NCBI GenBank assembly: GCA_005656395.1
Contig: SRSI01000050.1
Location: 2,480,001 to 2,544,000 of the forward strand
Origin: Strongyloides papillosus
Taxonomy: Eukaryota; Nematoda; Chromadorea; Rhabditida; Strongyloididae
Length of the DNA stretch: 64,000 bases
Reading direction: 5' to 3'
The notes beneath the pieces were generated by a model. That model did no database searches, was not told where the DNA came from, and saw only the letters and a program-made list of their open reading frames with translations. The position numbers and the translations under genes were made by a program. Within the stretch, counting starts at the first letter, position 1. The number at the start of each line of letters is the position of its first letter. Below are positions 12,213-25,033 of this stretch, one piece after another.

Positions 12213-15200
12213 TTAAACCACCAATTCTGAAGGATCACTTTCATAGGATTCATCCTCAACTATAACCCCATTCCTTCCTCCTTCAAGTTGGTTCCCTTTC
12301 CTACCCATCGATGGTGTTCTTATGGCACTTGAAAGTTTATACTTCTGATGGTGTTTAAGGAGATGAAAACCATTTAATCTATTACCGTTGGGCATGTTCC
12401 CTGTTAACATACCTCCGTTGACCATCTTTTGCTGTTGTTGGAGGACATTCGTTATGTTGTTCACGATCTTCCCTTGGTTCTCCGTACCAATTATTATGTT
12501 ACTCGTTATAGGGGATTCTTTACCTGGTGAGAATGATGTTGTTGTTCTTGTGAAATTACTACTGATCTTTTGGCCTTCCTTTATCACATTTAATGCTCCT
12601 TTATCATTACTGTTCTCGTTTATTGTTTTTATTGATGACATACCCTCAATGTTACTTAATGGTGCTCTTTTATGAGGATGATGACTCTTCACACCTGTTA
12701 AAGGTCCTTGTCCCTCAAGATCAAAGAAATGCCTATAGGTAAATTCATAAAAAGCTGGATTATTAACAAATTGTGGTGGTAAATCTCCACCAAATATATC
12801 ATCCTCAAACTTTATATCATCAAAATTCGAGGTATCCTCAGCATGATCTACTTTTGGGATCCATTCAGCTTTCCTGCTCCTTAGTGTATTGAAATCAATA
12901 CCATTAAACCATGGGTCTTTCTTTATCTCGTTTGCACCATTCTTACCAAGTCTAGTCTCCTGATCTCGACATAGGTTTTTTATCATATTCAAACATTCTC
13001 TGGATAATTTTCCTGTATGGTCAACTAGATTAAGGTAATGTTTCCAATTAACTATCTTGTATTGAGTTTCCCTGGGATCCTCTGTCTGGGACATAAAAGG
13101 TGGTCTTCCAAGTACCATTTCATATAATATAACACCAACCGACCACCAATCGCATGCTTTGGTATGTCCAATCTTCAATATAACCTCTGGAGCCATATAA
13201 TTAGATGTCCCAACAACAGAATGTGCCTGATTCCTCTTTTTAGCATACCTCTGCTCCAAAACCTTTACCGGTTCCTTGCAATTATTACCATTAACAGGAA
13301 AAGTCAAAGAATCACTCCTCATATGTTCTGGTATCTCTCCATTCTCATTCTCCGCTATAACATAATGCCTCTTGTCATGTGTCCACCTCAATCCAGTACA
13401 CAACCCAAAATCAGTCAACTTTATATGCCCCAATTTATCAATCAATATATTATCAGGTTTGATATCCCTATGAATAAATCCCAGGTTGTGGACGTACTCT
13501 ATAGCACAAGTCAACTCGGCAACATAAAATCTCGCCAAACTCTCATTAAATATCCCCTTATTTATCAGTAATTGCATCATATCACCACCAGGAACGTACT
13601 CCATAATGAAATATAAGTTGCAACTATCTTGGAAACTAAAGAATAACCTTACGATCCATGGACTATTTGCTTCAGCTAGAATATCTCTTTCTGCTTTTAC
13701 ATGAGCTGCTTGTTGTTTTTGGATAACTTCAGTCTTGACTAGTGTCTTCATTGCATAAACTTGTCCTGTATCTTTTTTCTTGACTAATGATACTTTACCA
13801 AATGCTCCAACACCTATGTGTTTAAGGATATCAAACATACCAACATTCATTCTTTGCCTCCTTAATCTCAAGTATTTTGACTCTTTTTGTGATAAAAATT
13901 TCAACAACTGTTCTTTTAATCTTTCTGGTAACTCAGCCTGTTCCATCTCACTCATCAATTGTATGGCTCTTTGATTCCTCTCCTTGTATTGTTGAATTAA
14001 TTTCTCAATATGTTGCTCCATAAAAAATCTAAACATCCCTGCTTTGCAATACCTTATATTGCTTTCAAAAGCATTGTTTTTCAATCTTACACCAACACTC
14101 TCTGGTAGTGGTGATAAACTTCTGACCACTTTTCTTTTACCAATATTTTTCTCAAAAAGACCACTACTTTTCCTTCTCTCCTCATTTTTATTATTATAAT
14201 AATTGCTATCATCTATCGTTACTGTTGGTGGGATGTCAAGACTTGTACTATTTATCAAAGGTAATCTCGTAACAACTTTACAGATCTTATCCAATTCTTT
14301 CCCCAAATCTGGTGGAGCATCTGGATTAACAATAATACTCTGAATCCCTCTGTTATTATTGACAATATTATTCATTAACGATGGTGAATTCCTACTGGCA
14401 CTCCCTGATGAGGGTGTTGTTGTTAAGGATTGTTGTTTAGGTAAATTACTAGGGGTACCCCCATTACCAAAAGAGGTCTGTTGGTGCATTTTAATCAAAT
14501 TAATATTCCTCGCATTATTTGTTGTGGGTATCTTATAAGAATCACTCCTTTTAACCTCTATATTATTATAGTTACTTTTTTGATTCATATTATCCTGTAT
14601 CGTTCCTGGTACCCTGGATGAGGGTACTTTCCTAATATCATTAGTGTTTATTGATGTTTTATAGTTCGTTAAAGATACATTATTATTACTAGTATTATTT
14701 GTTGGAGGATTATTATTACCATTATTTTGTTCTATCGATATAACAGTTCCTGTTCTTTGAGGTGTTTGTTTTGTCATATCATTAACATAACCTCCTGATC
14801 CTACCTGTTTCTCGAGGCACTCATTATAGTAATAATTATTCTGATATTGTTGATAATGTAATGGAATCCTTTTATTATACTCCTGATAACCATCACAATT
14901 ACCATTCTCCTCAATACTATTCACCGGATATGTTGTGGTGGTGGTGGTTGTTGTTGTTGATGATGGTGGTGTGGTTGGTGTTGTTGTTGTTGACGATGGG
15001 ATGCTTGTTGATGATGGACCCTGTTGTACATTACTCGATTGTTGTGTTGAGTAAACTTTACCATTACTTGGTACATTAATGATCGAAGTATGAATATTAT
15101 TATTTACTTTATTACTATACACCCCATTACCATTCCCAATAATTCCATCATTATTTTTATTTTTTTCTATTGATATCAATAAATTTGCTGCAGCAGTTAC

Positions 15201-15788
15201 GGAGGAGTATTTGACTAAGTTTAGGGCACATATTGCATCGACTTTGTTGTATCCCATTGATGTTAGGTAGTTTACCATGCTTTTTTGTTTTGAATCTCTG
15301 TTAGAGTTGTTGGGTGAAGGACCGTTATTGGAGTCTGTATATGAGGATGGCGGTGATAATCTTTGGTTTGTTGATGGTGATCGTGAGGTGTACCCTGAGA
15401 AGGGTATGTTTTTTACCGGACTTTGGTATGTTGTGTGGTTGTTTACGGGATAGTTTGACTGTTGTTCGAATGCCTTTAAGTCTTCCCTGATACATGATAA
15501 TTTTTCTTTGTAATGTTTACCGTTCTAAAAACAAAAAGGAATGGGTGATTAAATTTATAAGAAAATAGTTATGTGAAAGCGTACCTGTACATTAGATGAA
15601 TCCGAGGTATCTATACAATAAGTAGAAGTACCATTTTTAGTTGTTATAATATGTTGTGGTATAGAAGTATTATTTGGTATTTGACTTCCATCAAAAGTCT
15701 TACCGTTATTACTGAAGGTACCTTGTGAATGAAGTCCTGGAACCCCTGTTTGTCCAGAAGGTCCATATTGATACCTATGATTAAACAT
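12213..15788 (-). CDS. wts-1: WTS-1 / LATS (Warts) Hippo-pathway kinase
   Basis: Exons 15788-15585 and 15524-12213, with a 60-nt intron (GTACGC..TTTTAG), give 1171 residues. The N-terminal part carries a conserved YKEKLSCIREDLKAFE helix and then a UBA domain (about 151-190). A long Asn/Ser/Thr/Gln-rich linker follows. The MOB-binding helical region (KNNAFESNIRYCKAGMFRFF to SKYLRLRRQRM) leads into an NDR/LATS kinase domain starting near 630, with GVGAFGKV, VYAMKTL, HRDIKPDN and DFGLCTG. The DFG-APE insert is long, as in LATS, and ends in an activation loop around HSVVGTSNYMAPE (about 839). The hydrophobic motif FYEFTYRHFFD (about 996) keeps the regulatory Thr. By family knowledge it phosphorylates YAP-type coactivators downstream of Hippo/Mob. 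A weak acceptor at 15795-15796 suggests SL addition close to the ATG. Confidence 0.95.
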
Positions 15789-15796
15789 TTGCCTCT

Positions 15797-18700
15797 ACCA
15801 TGAGAAAGGTATAAATTAAAATAATTTCTAAAAATAAACAATAACAAATTAATAAAATATCATCAAAAAAAATCTTTAAATAAACTGAAGAAAGATTATA
15901 TTTTAAAACGGTTGTATTAGTTATTATAAAATTGATTGAACCAGGTATATATATGTTGTCTGATCAGTGATAACAATGGAATGTAAAAGATTTGTCGTAG
16001 TTTTAAGATTTGTGTAAACATATTTATATATATATATATATATATATCGGAGGGGAAAAGGAAAAATATATATAGTGTAACTTTGTAACTTGAATGTTGA
16101 TGTATAATTTTAAAATAGAAATCTTTGTCTAATATATTGTATAATAACTAAACTTATAATACTAATAATTTTTCAAATATTATTATATAAAAAATGACGT
16201 CAAATGTAGATTTTTTTTGTAAAATTTAAATATATTGATGGTGATCAACCAATTATAGGTAATTTATTTAAGGAAGAATAACTTTTTAATTGTGATATAG
16301 ACAAAATTTTGATAAAAAAAATGAATTGATGAGTGTAGACATGAAGATTTTTAATAAAAAGAAATTCCCCATTTTTTTTTATCGTTAATTTTTTGCTCTC
16401 CCCCCCTTTCATACATCATTCTCCCCTCCTCTTCCTTTTCCTTTTTCCTGTGGTATTTTATATATATAGGTAGTCAAAGAAAATATCATTTAGATTATAA
16501 TAAATAATATAAAATATTCAATATGTCTGAGGTATGCAAAGAATGTTTATATAATAACATAAATTATTATTTAATTTTAACAAATGATGGGACAAAAAAA
16601 ACTTTAAAATTTATTTATATAACTTTTAGTACCTTCCTAAAAATTTATATCATCTAAACTATTTAAATATACATATTTTCATCAATTTTTAAAGGTTAAC
16701 TAAAAAACAAAGCAAAAAACTATAAAATGATGTGTTTTAGAGGGGAGATAAATAAAATTACCAAACATCAAGAACATATTTTACTTCCTGTTTATAAGAA
16801 ATACAAAATATGAATAAAAATTTTTATAGATTGTGAAAAAATGTCATGTCATTAAATTCTCCAACAACCCAAAATATTTATTTATTATAAATTTTGTATA
16901 TAATATAATCACATAAAAGGGTAAAAGTATTTAAATTAATTTAGTTTAAAATTTATACATTCAACATATATTTTGAGATATAAACTAGTCACCCAGCAAA
17001 AATACAAAGCAGAAAGGAAGGTTAAAAAATGATTATAAAAGTTAAGTAAATATATCATTATATCAAAATAAAAGTATCTTTTTTTGTGGAAAAAAAATAG
17101 TTAAAGGTGACTGATTACACCTCTTTATCAAATTTATCAAAGATGGTGGTAAATAAAAAGGAAATTTTCTTATAAGATATATGAATATAGATAAAATAAT
17201 GAGAGAGTATAGGGAAATTAGGTAGTGATAAGGTAGGACTATTGTTTCTAAAAATAATATTAACTTCTTTTTTTTAAACTTTAAAGTGTATATCACGTAT
17301 TATTGCTTTTTTTACTTTTGATATAGAGATCATATAAAATATATATACTTATTGATAAGTAGTTTCCTTCTCTAATTTATTGATGCAAAAATAATATGGT
17401 AGTTTAGGTGAAATATCTATGATAATAGGGATAAATTAATTACATTGATAGTAAACTTCCTTTTCACAAAATATTTAAAAAATGCCTAACTTTTTTTTAT
17501 TTTGAAAATAAAATATTTAATGCATTTTAAGATGTAATCTAAAATACCATTAAATTTTTAATGTTATCATTTTAGATACAATAATAACAATAATTTCCAA
17601 TAATTAAAACAAAGATATCTAAGAATGTGTCAAAGCTAAAAACTATTGTCATTCTAAAATTGATGATCAAATATTTTTATCATAACTTATGATCTATAAA
17701 TAATACATATAGAGATGTAAAAGTGTATACATATATAATATCTTTCTAAATTCTTCATTCATATATATAATAAAAGAACGACATATAAATAATTTTAAAA
17801 TTTAGGCAAAAGAAATTATTTTTAAATTAACTATCATTTCATTTATATAAATATATATATATATTGTATACATATATATGGAGGAAGAATGAAAAAGATA
17901 AGAAGGTGTATATTTATACCTTTTTAACATTTGGTATGTTTGGAATTTACAAATATTAGAATCACATTCATAAAATTTAAAAAGATACATATACATTTAT
18001 TTTTCTCTTTTATTATATGTATATTTTTTTACCTAATAAATTTTTCTTCTCCCATAATGATGTCATTACTTAATTTTCTGTTTCCTTTATATAATTCACA
18101 TAATTTATTATTTCTTATATCAACTTACAAAGAAAAAAATTAATTCTTATTAAAAAGGAAGTGTAATAGATGTGTATGGATAAACAAAATATAAATAGTT
18201 TATCAGTAACACTTAAAGAGTGTGGTAACATCACGAAAATCATAAAAGTATGAGTAATATTTTTCACATAAAAAAGATTAGAAAATATATGTTAGAAAAA
18301 AAGGTAAGATGGCTGGTTTTTGTTTTTAAATAAATTAAAACTAATGATTAACTATATTCCGGAAATTGGTAAAAGATGAAATAACATAATCATTTATTTA
18401 CCTTTTTTATTACTCCAGATCAAGAGTAAGTAATTAAGAGATTGGTGGTAAAAAAATATGTGTATAGAAAAAATTTTTAGACAATATGTAAATATTAAAG
18501 GAATTTCTACCAAAATATATTAATAACTTTTTAACATCACTCATAAGACAGAAAAAGGAAAAAAAATTTCACATTCAAAAAAGTAAACACCTCTATAAAG
18601 ATAAAATTAATAAAACACCTGATCCTGGCTTGAGATAAGGAATAAAAAAATCCTTCAAATACTACTGAGACACGTAAATGGTAGTCGTAAAACAATTTAT

Positions 18701-20351
18701 AATTAGATTAAAAATTTCTTTTGCAACAACAATCTTACAGTAACATATAAACACATTTTAAACTAAAAAAATATGAGATATGTTAGGAATTTTGGTATTA
18801 AAAAGGAAGAAAAAATTATAACATGAAAAGATGACGATGATTGATCATAAAAATATATATATAAATATATATTTTTATCATATCAAGCTCAATGTCTTTC
18901 TTTTTCTGTTTCACATTTATCATGTCTCTCACATGATGAGATTGGAATGAACAACAATTTTTGGTAATCTTTAAATATTAATCATAACTTGTAGAAAATG
19001 TGATTAAGAGTATGTGATCATTGTAAAAATGAATAAAAGTGAATAAAAAAAGTATAGAAACTATTTTTACTTTCTCATAGTTACATAGAACTTTTAAAAT
19101 AAAAATTAATCAATTTCAAATCAGGTACATTCTATTAAATGACTAAGTATAATGAATAATAAAATAATTTGAAGATGAGTTTATGTTGTATGTATATATG
19201 TATTAAAATGTATATAATATGTAGGAGATGGAGAACAATTTAAATGAATGGAATAGGTTATTGTTTTATATCTTCTATCAAGTGTTTATTAATATAACAG
19301 TCACTTTGTATATATATAGAGAATTATAGATATTTATATATACAAATAACATCACATATCTATCAATAATTGTTCTTGTACATTGAAACTTACAATTAAT
19401 AAAACATACATAAAAACTTTTGAACCTTAAAATTACATATCATATTTATACTATCTCTATCTTAAATAATATTATATACAATAAAATTCATTGATATGGA
19501 AAAGGAGATTTTAAAAGTATTAAAATTTATAACAATAATTAAATGGTAAAGTAATTATAAATATATATTAATGGACCACATAAGAATTGAGAGTAAAGGT
19601 AGAGAGAGACAAAAACTTTAAAACAAATTAACAATAATTAAGGGAATATTATACAAAATTTATTTTATAATTGATCATTATCAATAAAAATTCTTTACAA
19701 TAAAAAGAAAAACGAAAATTCTTTCTGGTTGTATATATATAATAAAAACGAATTTAACCTTTTATAGATTTATCTAAAACATTAAATATTTTTAAAAAAA
19801 ATTATATTTAGATGAATGATGGTGATTCACACATAATAGAATATAGATATATGCATGTATAATTAATATAATATATATATTGTGAAGAAAAGTTTCTCTC
19901 CCCTCTTCTTTAATTAAATATAATAAAAAACTCCTTTTGAAGGTGAACGACCATCCCTTCATTTCATTTAGAAATTATAAGTATTACTAAGTAGTAATAT
20001 TAATAAAGAACTTTCATACATATCTATATAACATCCTTCTCATTTTTTGTGGGGGAGGTTGTAAAAGGCATGGAAGTGGCATGACATTATCTTAAGAATT
20101 GTATCTTCCTTATAGATTATCTATTAAAATAAGGTTACTACGTTAACACCTCTTACATTCTTATCAAACTTTTATTTAAAATTTACCTTTGATAGTAAAA
20201 TACCCTTTAAACTTTCGTAATACCTTTATATTTACCTAAGGATTAATGTTAATTTATATATATAATTATAAAATACATAACATAATAAAAAATGTAACTT
20301 TTTAATAAAAAATATTTTTATAGTTTTGATGTTTTATCTTATTACTTCCTA
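15797..20351. other. 4.5-kb AT-rich intergenic region
   Basis: Lies upstream of wts-1 and downstream of daf-36. It holds AT dinucleotide runs (about 16020-16046, 17846-17865, 18852-18875) and many poly-A/T tracts. A tiny possible first exon, ATGTCTGAG followed by GTATGC, lies at about 16522 on the plus strand after a TATA-like stretch, but no downstream exon supports it. No gene or RNA is supported. Confidence 0.6.
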
Positions 20352-21767
20352 CTACCAATCCAATGTTGATTTAGCTTTATTTGTCAATGTACCGTCTTTC
20401 TGTAATTTTGGACTATTCTCAGTATAAAATTGTGAAAACCATCTTCTATGCTTATTTATTGGTCCATCATTTTTGACATATAAAGGATTCCTTATATACT
20501 TTTTATTACTCCATACAAATATATCTCTTTCAAACTAAAAAAATTAATAAAAATCTTTATTACGTATCCCCTCACCTGAAATGCTTCACTAATCATCATA
20601 AATTTAGCCCACAATCTTGGTACATTAGCATACATTACAAAACGACTCCTCTGAAACATTGGTTCCTCTGGTGTAAGGTACTGAAAAACAATACCCTTCC
20701 CAAGGATACCAAAATCAAACATCATATGAACAATACCTGGTCCAATTTGTATAGCATCTAGTTTTGTTTCCGTTAACGGTAGATTAAAATTTCCTGCCTT
20801 CATCACTTGATCTAAATGCATAACGGAAATATGTTTTTCATCACCACTTCTTGGTTCCCAACTACCATTCCAGAAGTGTTTAATGTATGGTTTTGAGATA
20901 TTCATTGGGATCTTGTTGACATCATTACCTTCCTGGACACCATGAAGGTGGAGGTAATTTAGATGTGCTATGTCAGCACCATTCTCGGGAACCTCTTGGA
21001 TATGACACATTATTTCGTGCTCCGTTCTCCCTCTATACGTCCATTCCCCATATTTAACTTCATCAATTTCTGGTATCTCCCAGGTAGGAGCATCACCTTC
21101 AGCGTGGTACCAAACGAAAATACAATTATTCCTCTCAACAACGTGCCATGTTGATATTTTAGCTTGTTCGGGGATTGATGCTTCATTATATGGTATACTA
21201 GTACATTTACCTGTTTCAGCATTAAATATCCACCCATGGAAGGGGCATTGTATACAATTATCGTTAACAACCTTACCACCAACATTAAATGAAGCTCCAA
21301 GATGTGGACAATAAGAATCGGTTAGAAAAACTTCACCTGATTCACTTCTTATCAAAGATAGTTGTTCACCCATAAAAGTGATAGGTAGGATACATTTTTT
21401 ATTAATTTGATTTGACTCAGCTATACAAAACCATCCATTAGGATACACTGGTGGAAGTTCTCCAACGACACGGAGTCTCTTAACTCGTTCCACCATCTTT
21501 TCTTTAACCCTCTTTGAATACTGTAATATTTTAAAAACATTTAAATTGCAATCAAATAAATAATGTTACCTCAACATCACCGAAATAAAATCCCAAATCA
21601 CCTAATCTTTTAATTCTATTTAACGGTCTTACTAATAATTTATAACCTATATATAAAAATATAAAAATTACTGTATAAAGTATTTCTTTCCAGTAACTAT
21701 AATATATAGGAAGATAATATTCATTAATATCATTATTACTAACTGTTGTTGTATTGTTTTTTACCAT
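20352..21767 (-). CDS. daf-36: DAF-36 / Neverland Rieske oxygenase (cholesterol 7-desaturase)
   Basis: Three exons (21767-21570, 21520-20576, 20534-20352) with introns of 49 and 41 nt give 441 residues, close to the C. elegans protein. An N-terminal membrane segment (about 26-44) precedes the Rieske [2Fe-2S] domain. That domain has CPH (C137, H139) and CPFHGW (C158, H161). The mononuclear iron site lies in [15 protein letters not shown] (D249, H252 and H257 by position). The C-terminal [12 protein letters not shown] motif typical of DAF-36/Neverland is in the third exon. In the family this enzyme converts cholesterol to 7-dehydrocholesterol, the first step toward dafachronic acids, the DAF-12 ligands that control dauer and infective-larva development. 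An acceptor at 21774-21775 (TTTTTTCAG) six nt before the ATG suggests SL addition. Confidence 0.96.
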
Positions 21768-21773
21768 AATTTC

Positions 21774-21775
21774 CT
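21774..21775 (-). promoter_or_regulatory. Candidate trans-splice (SL) acceptor for daf-36
   Basis: A strong TTTTTTCAG lies on the minus strand six nt before the daf-36 ATG. Such a short leader with a consensus nematode acceptor is best explained by spliced-leader addition. This is inference; no RNA data are available. Confidence 0.5.
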
Positions 21776-23695
21776 GAAAAAAATGTAGAATGAAGATGGA
21801 AAAATAAAATAATTTTACAAAACTTATTCCTTTTAAAATAACTAAACATAGTAGAATGAATAAAAAATCTTAACATAATTTTTCATATAAATTAGTAAAA
21901 AGAATTTTATTAAAGATTGATAAGAGGAAAAATTATCATAAAAACTTTTCAAGGTCTATATTAAAACATTTTCACACACAAATATAAAAATGCTTAAATC
22001 TAAAGTTTCATTTATATTGTAATGTGATAATTACTATCTATTTTTTTTATTACTAATTTTATACAATCACATATAAGAAGGAAGTTTACGAAAACTAGGA
22101 AAAAGAATCACAAAAACAGGAGAATGGAAAATTTTTAAATTTCATTAATAACAAAGAAAATGTGAAGAAAAGTTTTTGCTAATAATTCTTGAGAAAAATA
22201 AAAACTTGTTTCATCCCAATCATGTACTTTATGAAAGTTTCATAAAGAAATTTAAAAGCTTTTTAGAATATAACAAAATTATTACAATATTAAAACATTT
22301 TTCTTTCTCTCTCTTGAAAAATGAAATCCTATTTTACAGGTAGACAAATTTTATTAACAATAAAGAATATTATTTCGTTCATAATGAAGAGAGGGGAGGA
22401 GGGGAATTAAAAATAAGATTAGCAATATGATGTTTGAAGTATATTCTTAAAGAGTGTATCATAAATTTTTATTCGAAATATCACATAGGTATATTAGCGT
22501 TGATACGATGAACTGTTGGTAAAAAAGTTTATGGGTAATTTTAAAGTATGATGACATTGTTCTGTTTGAGTAAAAAGTGTTTTTTATCACCTCTTTTTGT
22601 TCTTTTTTGTTGATAAATGAAATTTATCTGTTAATGTTTTAGGAACTGTTATAGCTATGTGTAAGTTTATCACTTTAGGAAGGATGAAGTGCTAAATCAT
22701 TAGGATGATATTATTTTCTAAAGAAACCATATAAATTCCAAGAATAATCTTATCCTAAATTAATTATTAAACATTTATTAACGTTATATTTCATTACATT
22801 ACACGAATGAAGTTCCATTAAAAAAGTTTACATCTAAAGGTGTAATATCAACATTTCATAAATAATATACTTATTTTTAATTTATAAAAATATAAGGACA
22901 CACAACAAATAATAAAATGTTTTCAAAATTACATCATAAACACAGTTTAGGCTCAAACTACAACAAATAAAAATCAACAGAAGTAGTGCGTAGAAAAAAA
23001 ATAATATCTTGTAACTATAAAAATTCTCTCGTTAACACAAATAAATAAAAACTTATTTATTTAAATCATAAAACTTAAACATATTTTACATGAACATTTA
23101 GATGACAATTACTAGACAAACATTTTGGAAAGTTTATAAAATTATACATAGAGGGGAATTGAATTAAAAAAAACATTTTACCTTAACTCGATTTATTAAA
23201 AAGGATACACTAACTTTTTTGGTTTAAATAAATCAGTGTTAAATGGTTAATTACATGTTTAATCTTATTAAACTTTATATTTACCAATGAATTATATAAT
23301 TGGTACTTGGAGATAACTTTTAGAGGACAACATATATATTTCATCTTGATATAATATCTATAAGAAAGACCTTTGTACATAAATTCCTTTTTTATATCAT
23401 CTTGTATTTAAAGATAAAAAAAGCGAAGTTTCAAATGAATTTACGATCATTGTGTACGTGATTTTCGTATCCTCTGACCTTATGCAAACACATATACCTA
23501 TTATAGTCTCTAACTCTAACTACAAAACTTCTCTACAACAATCTTCTGTACAAGATAAAGTAGTATTTCTAAAAAATTTAATTCAATTTATCTGAACAAA
23601 CCAAAATAAATTAAAAAAAAAGAAAACCCTAAGATACTAGGAAAAAAAGACAAAATTATAAATATTAAATAAAGTTTCAAGAGAAAAAGTCCTTC
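21776..23695. other. AT-rich intergenic region, no gene seen
   Basis: About 1.9 kb between daf-36 and npp-19, both on the minus strand. It holds the daf-36 upstream region and the npp-19 3' flank. Only low-complexity sequence is seen. Confidence 0.6.
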
Positions 23696-24784
23696 TTAAG
23701 TATTTACAAAATTCCATAACTTAGTAATAAGTCCATCCTTCTTAACAGCATTACCGGCATTGATCATTCCTTGATCATTCTTACCTAAATCAACTTTCCT
23801 AACACCTAACCTATTGTTTGAAATAAATTTAGATGTCCCATTTTTGTTTTCCTTGGCACCATCACCCATGACAAAACCGTTACCTGACAAAAATTGGTAA
23901 TCAAGTGGTTTGGCCAATCCTATTATCTCATCCGAAGACATTGATATACATCTCCTGTTAATCCCTTTCCTGACGATCATTGGATTTGTGAATCTAACGT
24001 AAATATAATTTGTGCCTTCTTTTTTTGATGTCTTGAGAACTGAACCGAATTCTTCACTTAAATATCCTAATACGTCATCTGTTGACAGGTTCTTCAAACC
24101 AAATACCAACATCCAACAGCTTCTTTCAAAATCTTCATCTGATAACTCTCGATAATCTATTGTATCCTCTTCATGGATCTCTTTTGGTGGTGATCTTGTG
24201 TAACCTGGCAAATTTATTGTATCACCCAATTGCTTCAATGGTGGTCCTTTAATTCCATCACTTGAAGAAATCTTCTCAAACCCAGCTGGTCTCTCAAACA
24301 ATATCCCTTTCGTAGGTGGTTGTCCTGAGGTATCATCGTCGTTATCAACAGTCAAAATACTCCTCCTCTTAGGAATCCTATTAGATAACGGTCCAAACAA
24401 ATAATCTGGCATATTCTCTCTTCCATTCCTCCCACGATTATCATCATATGTAAGTTCCCTATCCTCCTCAATCATGTCAACATCAAAAGTCTCCCCAAAC
24501 AATCTACCACCGGAACGGGGACGAGAACCACTAGGAGGACCCTGTTGAAAACGATCCTCAAAGACTCCTGATAATGATGGTCGACCGTTGTTGTAGTTTT
24601 TTGAACCACCCCCAGAAAAGGTATTAAAACTACTTCTCCTACTTAAAATACTACCCCTCGGTTCAGGTACTTGATTTCCAGAGGTCGAGAAACGTGGTAC
24701 TCCCCTCATACTATCTCTCATCCTTGATGGTGAGGCCCATGATAAATTTGCCTCCTCAGTTGACAATGAAGTTCTGGCGTACAT
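23696..24784 (-). CDS. npp-19: Nucleoporin NPP-19 / NUP35 (Nup53)
   Basis: A single-exon gene of 362 residues. The N-terminal half is low-complexity, rich in Ser, Gly and Arg. It holds an MPDYLFGPLSNRIPKRRS-like segment and a GILFERPAGFEK segment, as in NUP35. A NUP35-type RRM follows at about 215-300 (CWMLVFGLKNLSTDDVLGYL, then NYIYVRFTNPM and IIGLAKPLDY). The C-terminus ends in an amphipathic LITKLWNFVNT helix like the membrane-contacting C-terminus of NUP35. In the family it links the inner ring of the nuclear pore (NUP93/NUP155) to the membrane. The arrangement of RRM plus C-terminal amphipathic helix makes the call firm although the N-terminal half is divergent. No FG-repeat domain is present, as expected. 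Confidence 0.93.
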   Translation of the reverse strand: MYARTSLSTEEANLSWASPSRMRDSMRGVPRFSTSGNQVPEPRGSILSRRSSFNTFSGGGSKNYNNGRPSLSGVFEDRFQQGPPSGSRPRSGGRLFGETFDVDMIEEDRELTYDDNRGRNGRENMPDYLFGPLSNRIPKRRSILTVDNDDDTSGQPPTKGILFERPAGFEKISSSDGIKGPPLKQLGDTINLPGYTRSPPKEIHEEDTIDYRELSDEDFERSCWMLVFGLKNLSTDDVLGYLSEEFGSVLKTSKKEGTNYIYVRFTNPMIVRKGINRRCISMSSDEIIGLAKPLDYQFLSGNGFVMGDGAKENKNGTSKFISNNRLGVRKVDLGKNDQGMINAGNAVKKDGLITKLWNFVNT

Positions 24785-24957
24785 TATAATTTTTAAAAAA
24801 TGATAGTATTAAAAATCTCCTTTTCACAATTTAGTATTAAGTAGAAAATAATAGTAGAAAAAAATTGCTATTTTTTGAGTGGTTAGTACTGAAACAAAAA
24901 GGAGTAGTAAAATAAGTTTTAATGTATAACTTTTTTATACAATTTAACAATGACATT

Positions 24958-24965
24958 GCGCCAAA
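24958..24965 (-). promoter_or_regulatory. E2F-like site upstream of npp-19
   Basis: The minus strand reads TTTGGCGC, a full match to the E2F/DP consensus TTTSSCGC, about 175 bp upstream of the npp-19 start. GC-rich 8-mers are rare in this DNA, which makes the match more notable. Function is inferred only. Confidence 0.35.
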
Positions 24966-25002
24966 TTCAGGGAGATTGAATCAATATACAATGTTTCGTC
25001 TT

Positions 25003-25033
25003 AAGAATTAGCCTTAGTTTACGTCTAATTCTT
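25003..25033. repeat. Short inverted repeat (9-bp stem)
   Basis: AAGAATTAG and CTAATTCTT are perfect inverted repeats separated by 13 nt, in a locally less AT-rich segment. They could form a hairpin. No RNA family is recognised. Confidence 0.35.

Noticed and set aside
14861..15079. Plus-strand ORF within wts-1
   Set aside because: It overlaps the Asn/Thr-rich linker of the kinase and has repeat-driven composition.
16522..16530. ATGTCTGAG followed by GTATGC after a TATA-like stretch, resembling a tiny first exon
   Set aside because: No downstream exon with coding character was found on the plus strand before daf-36.
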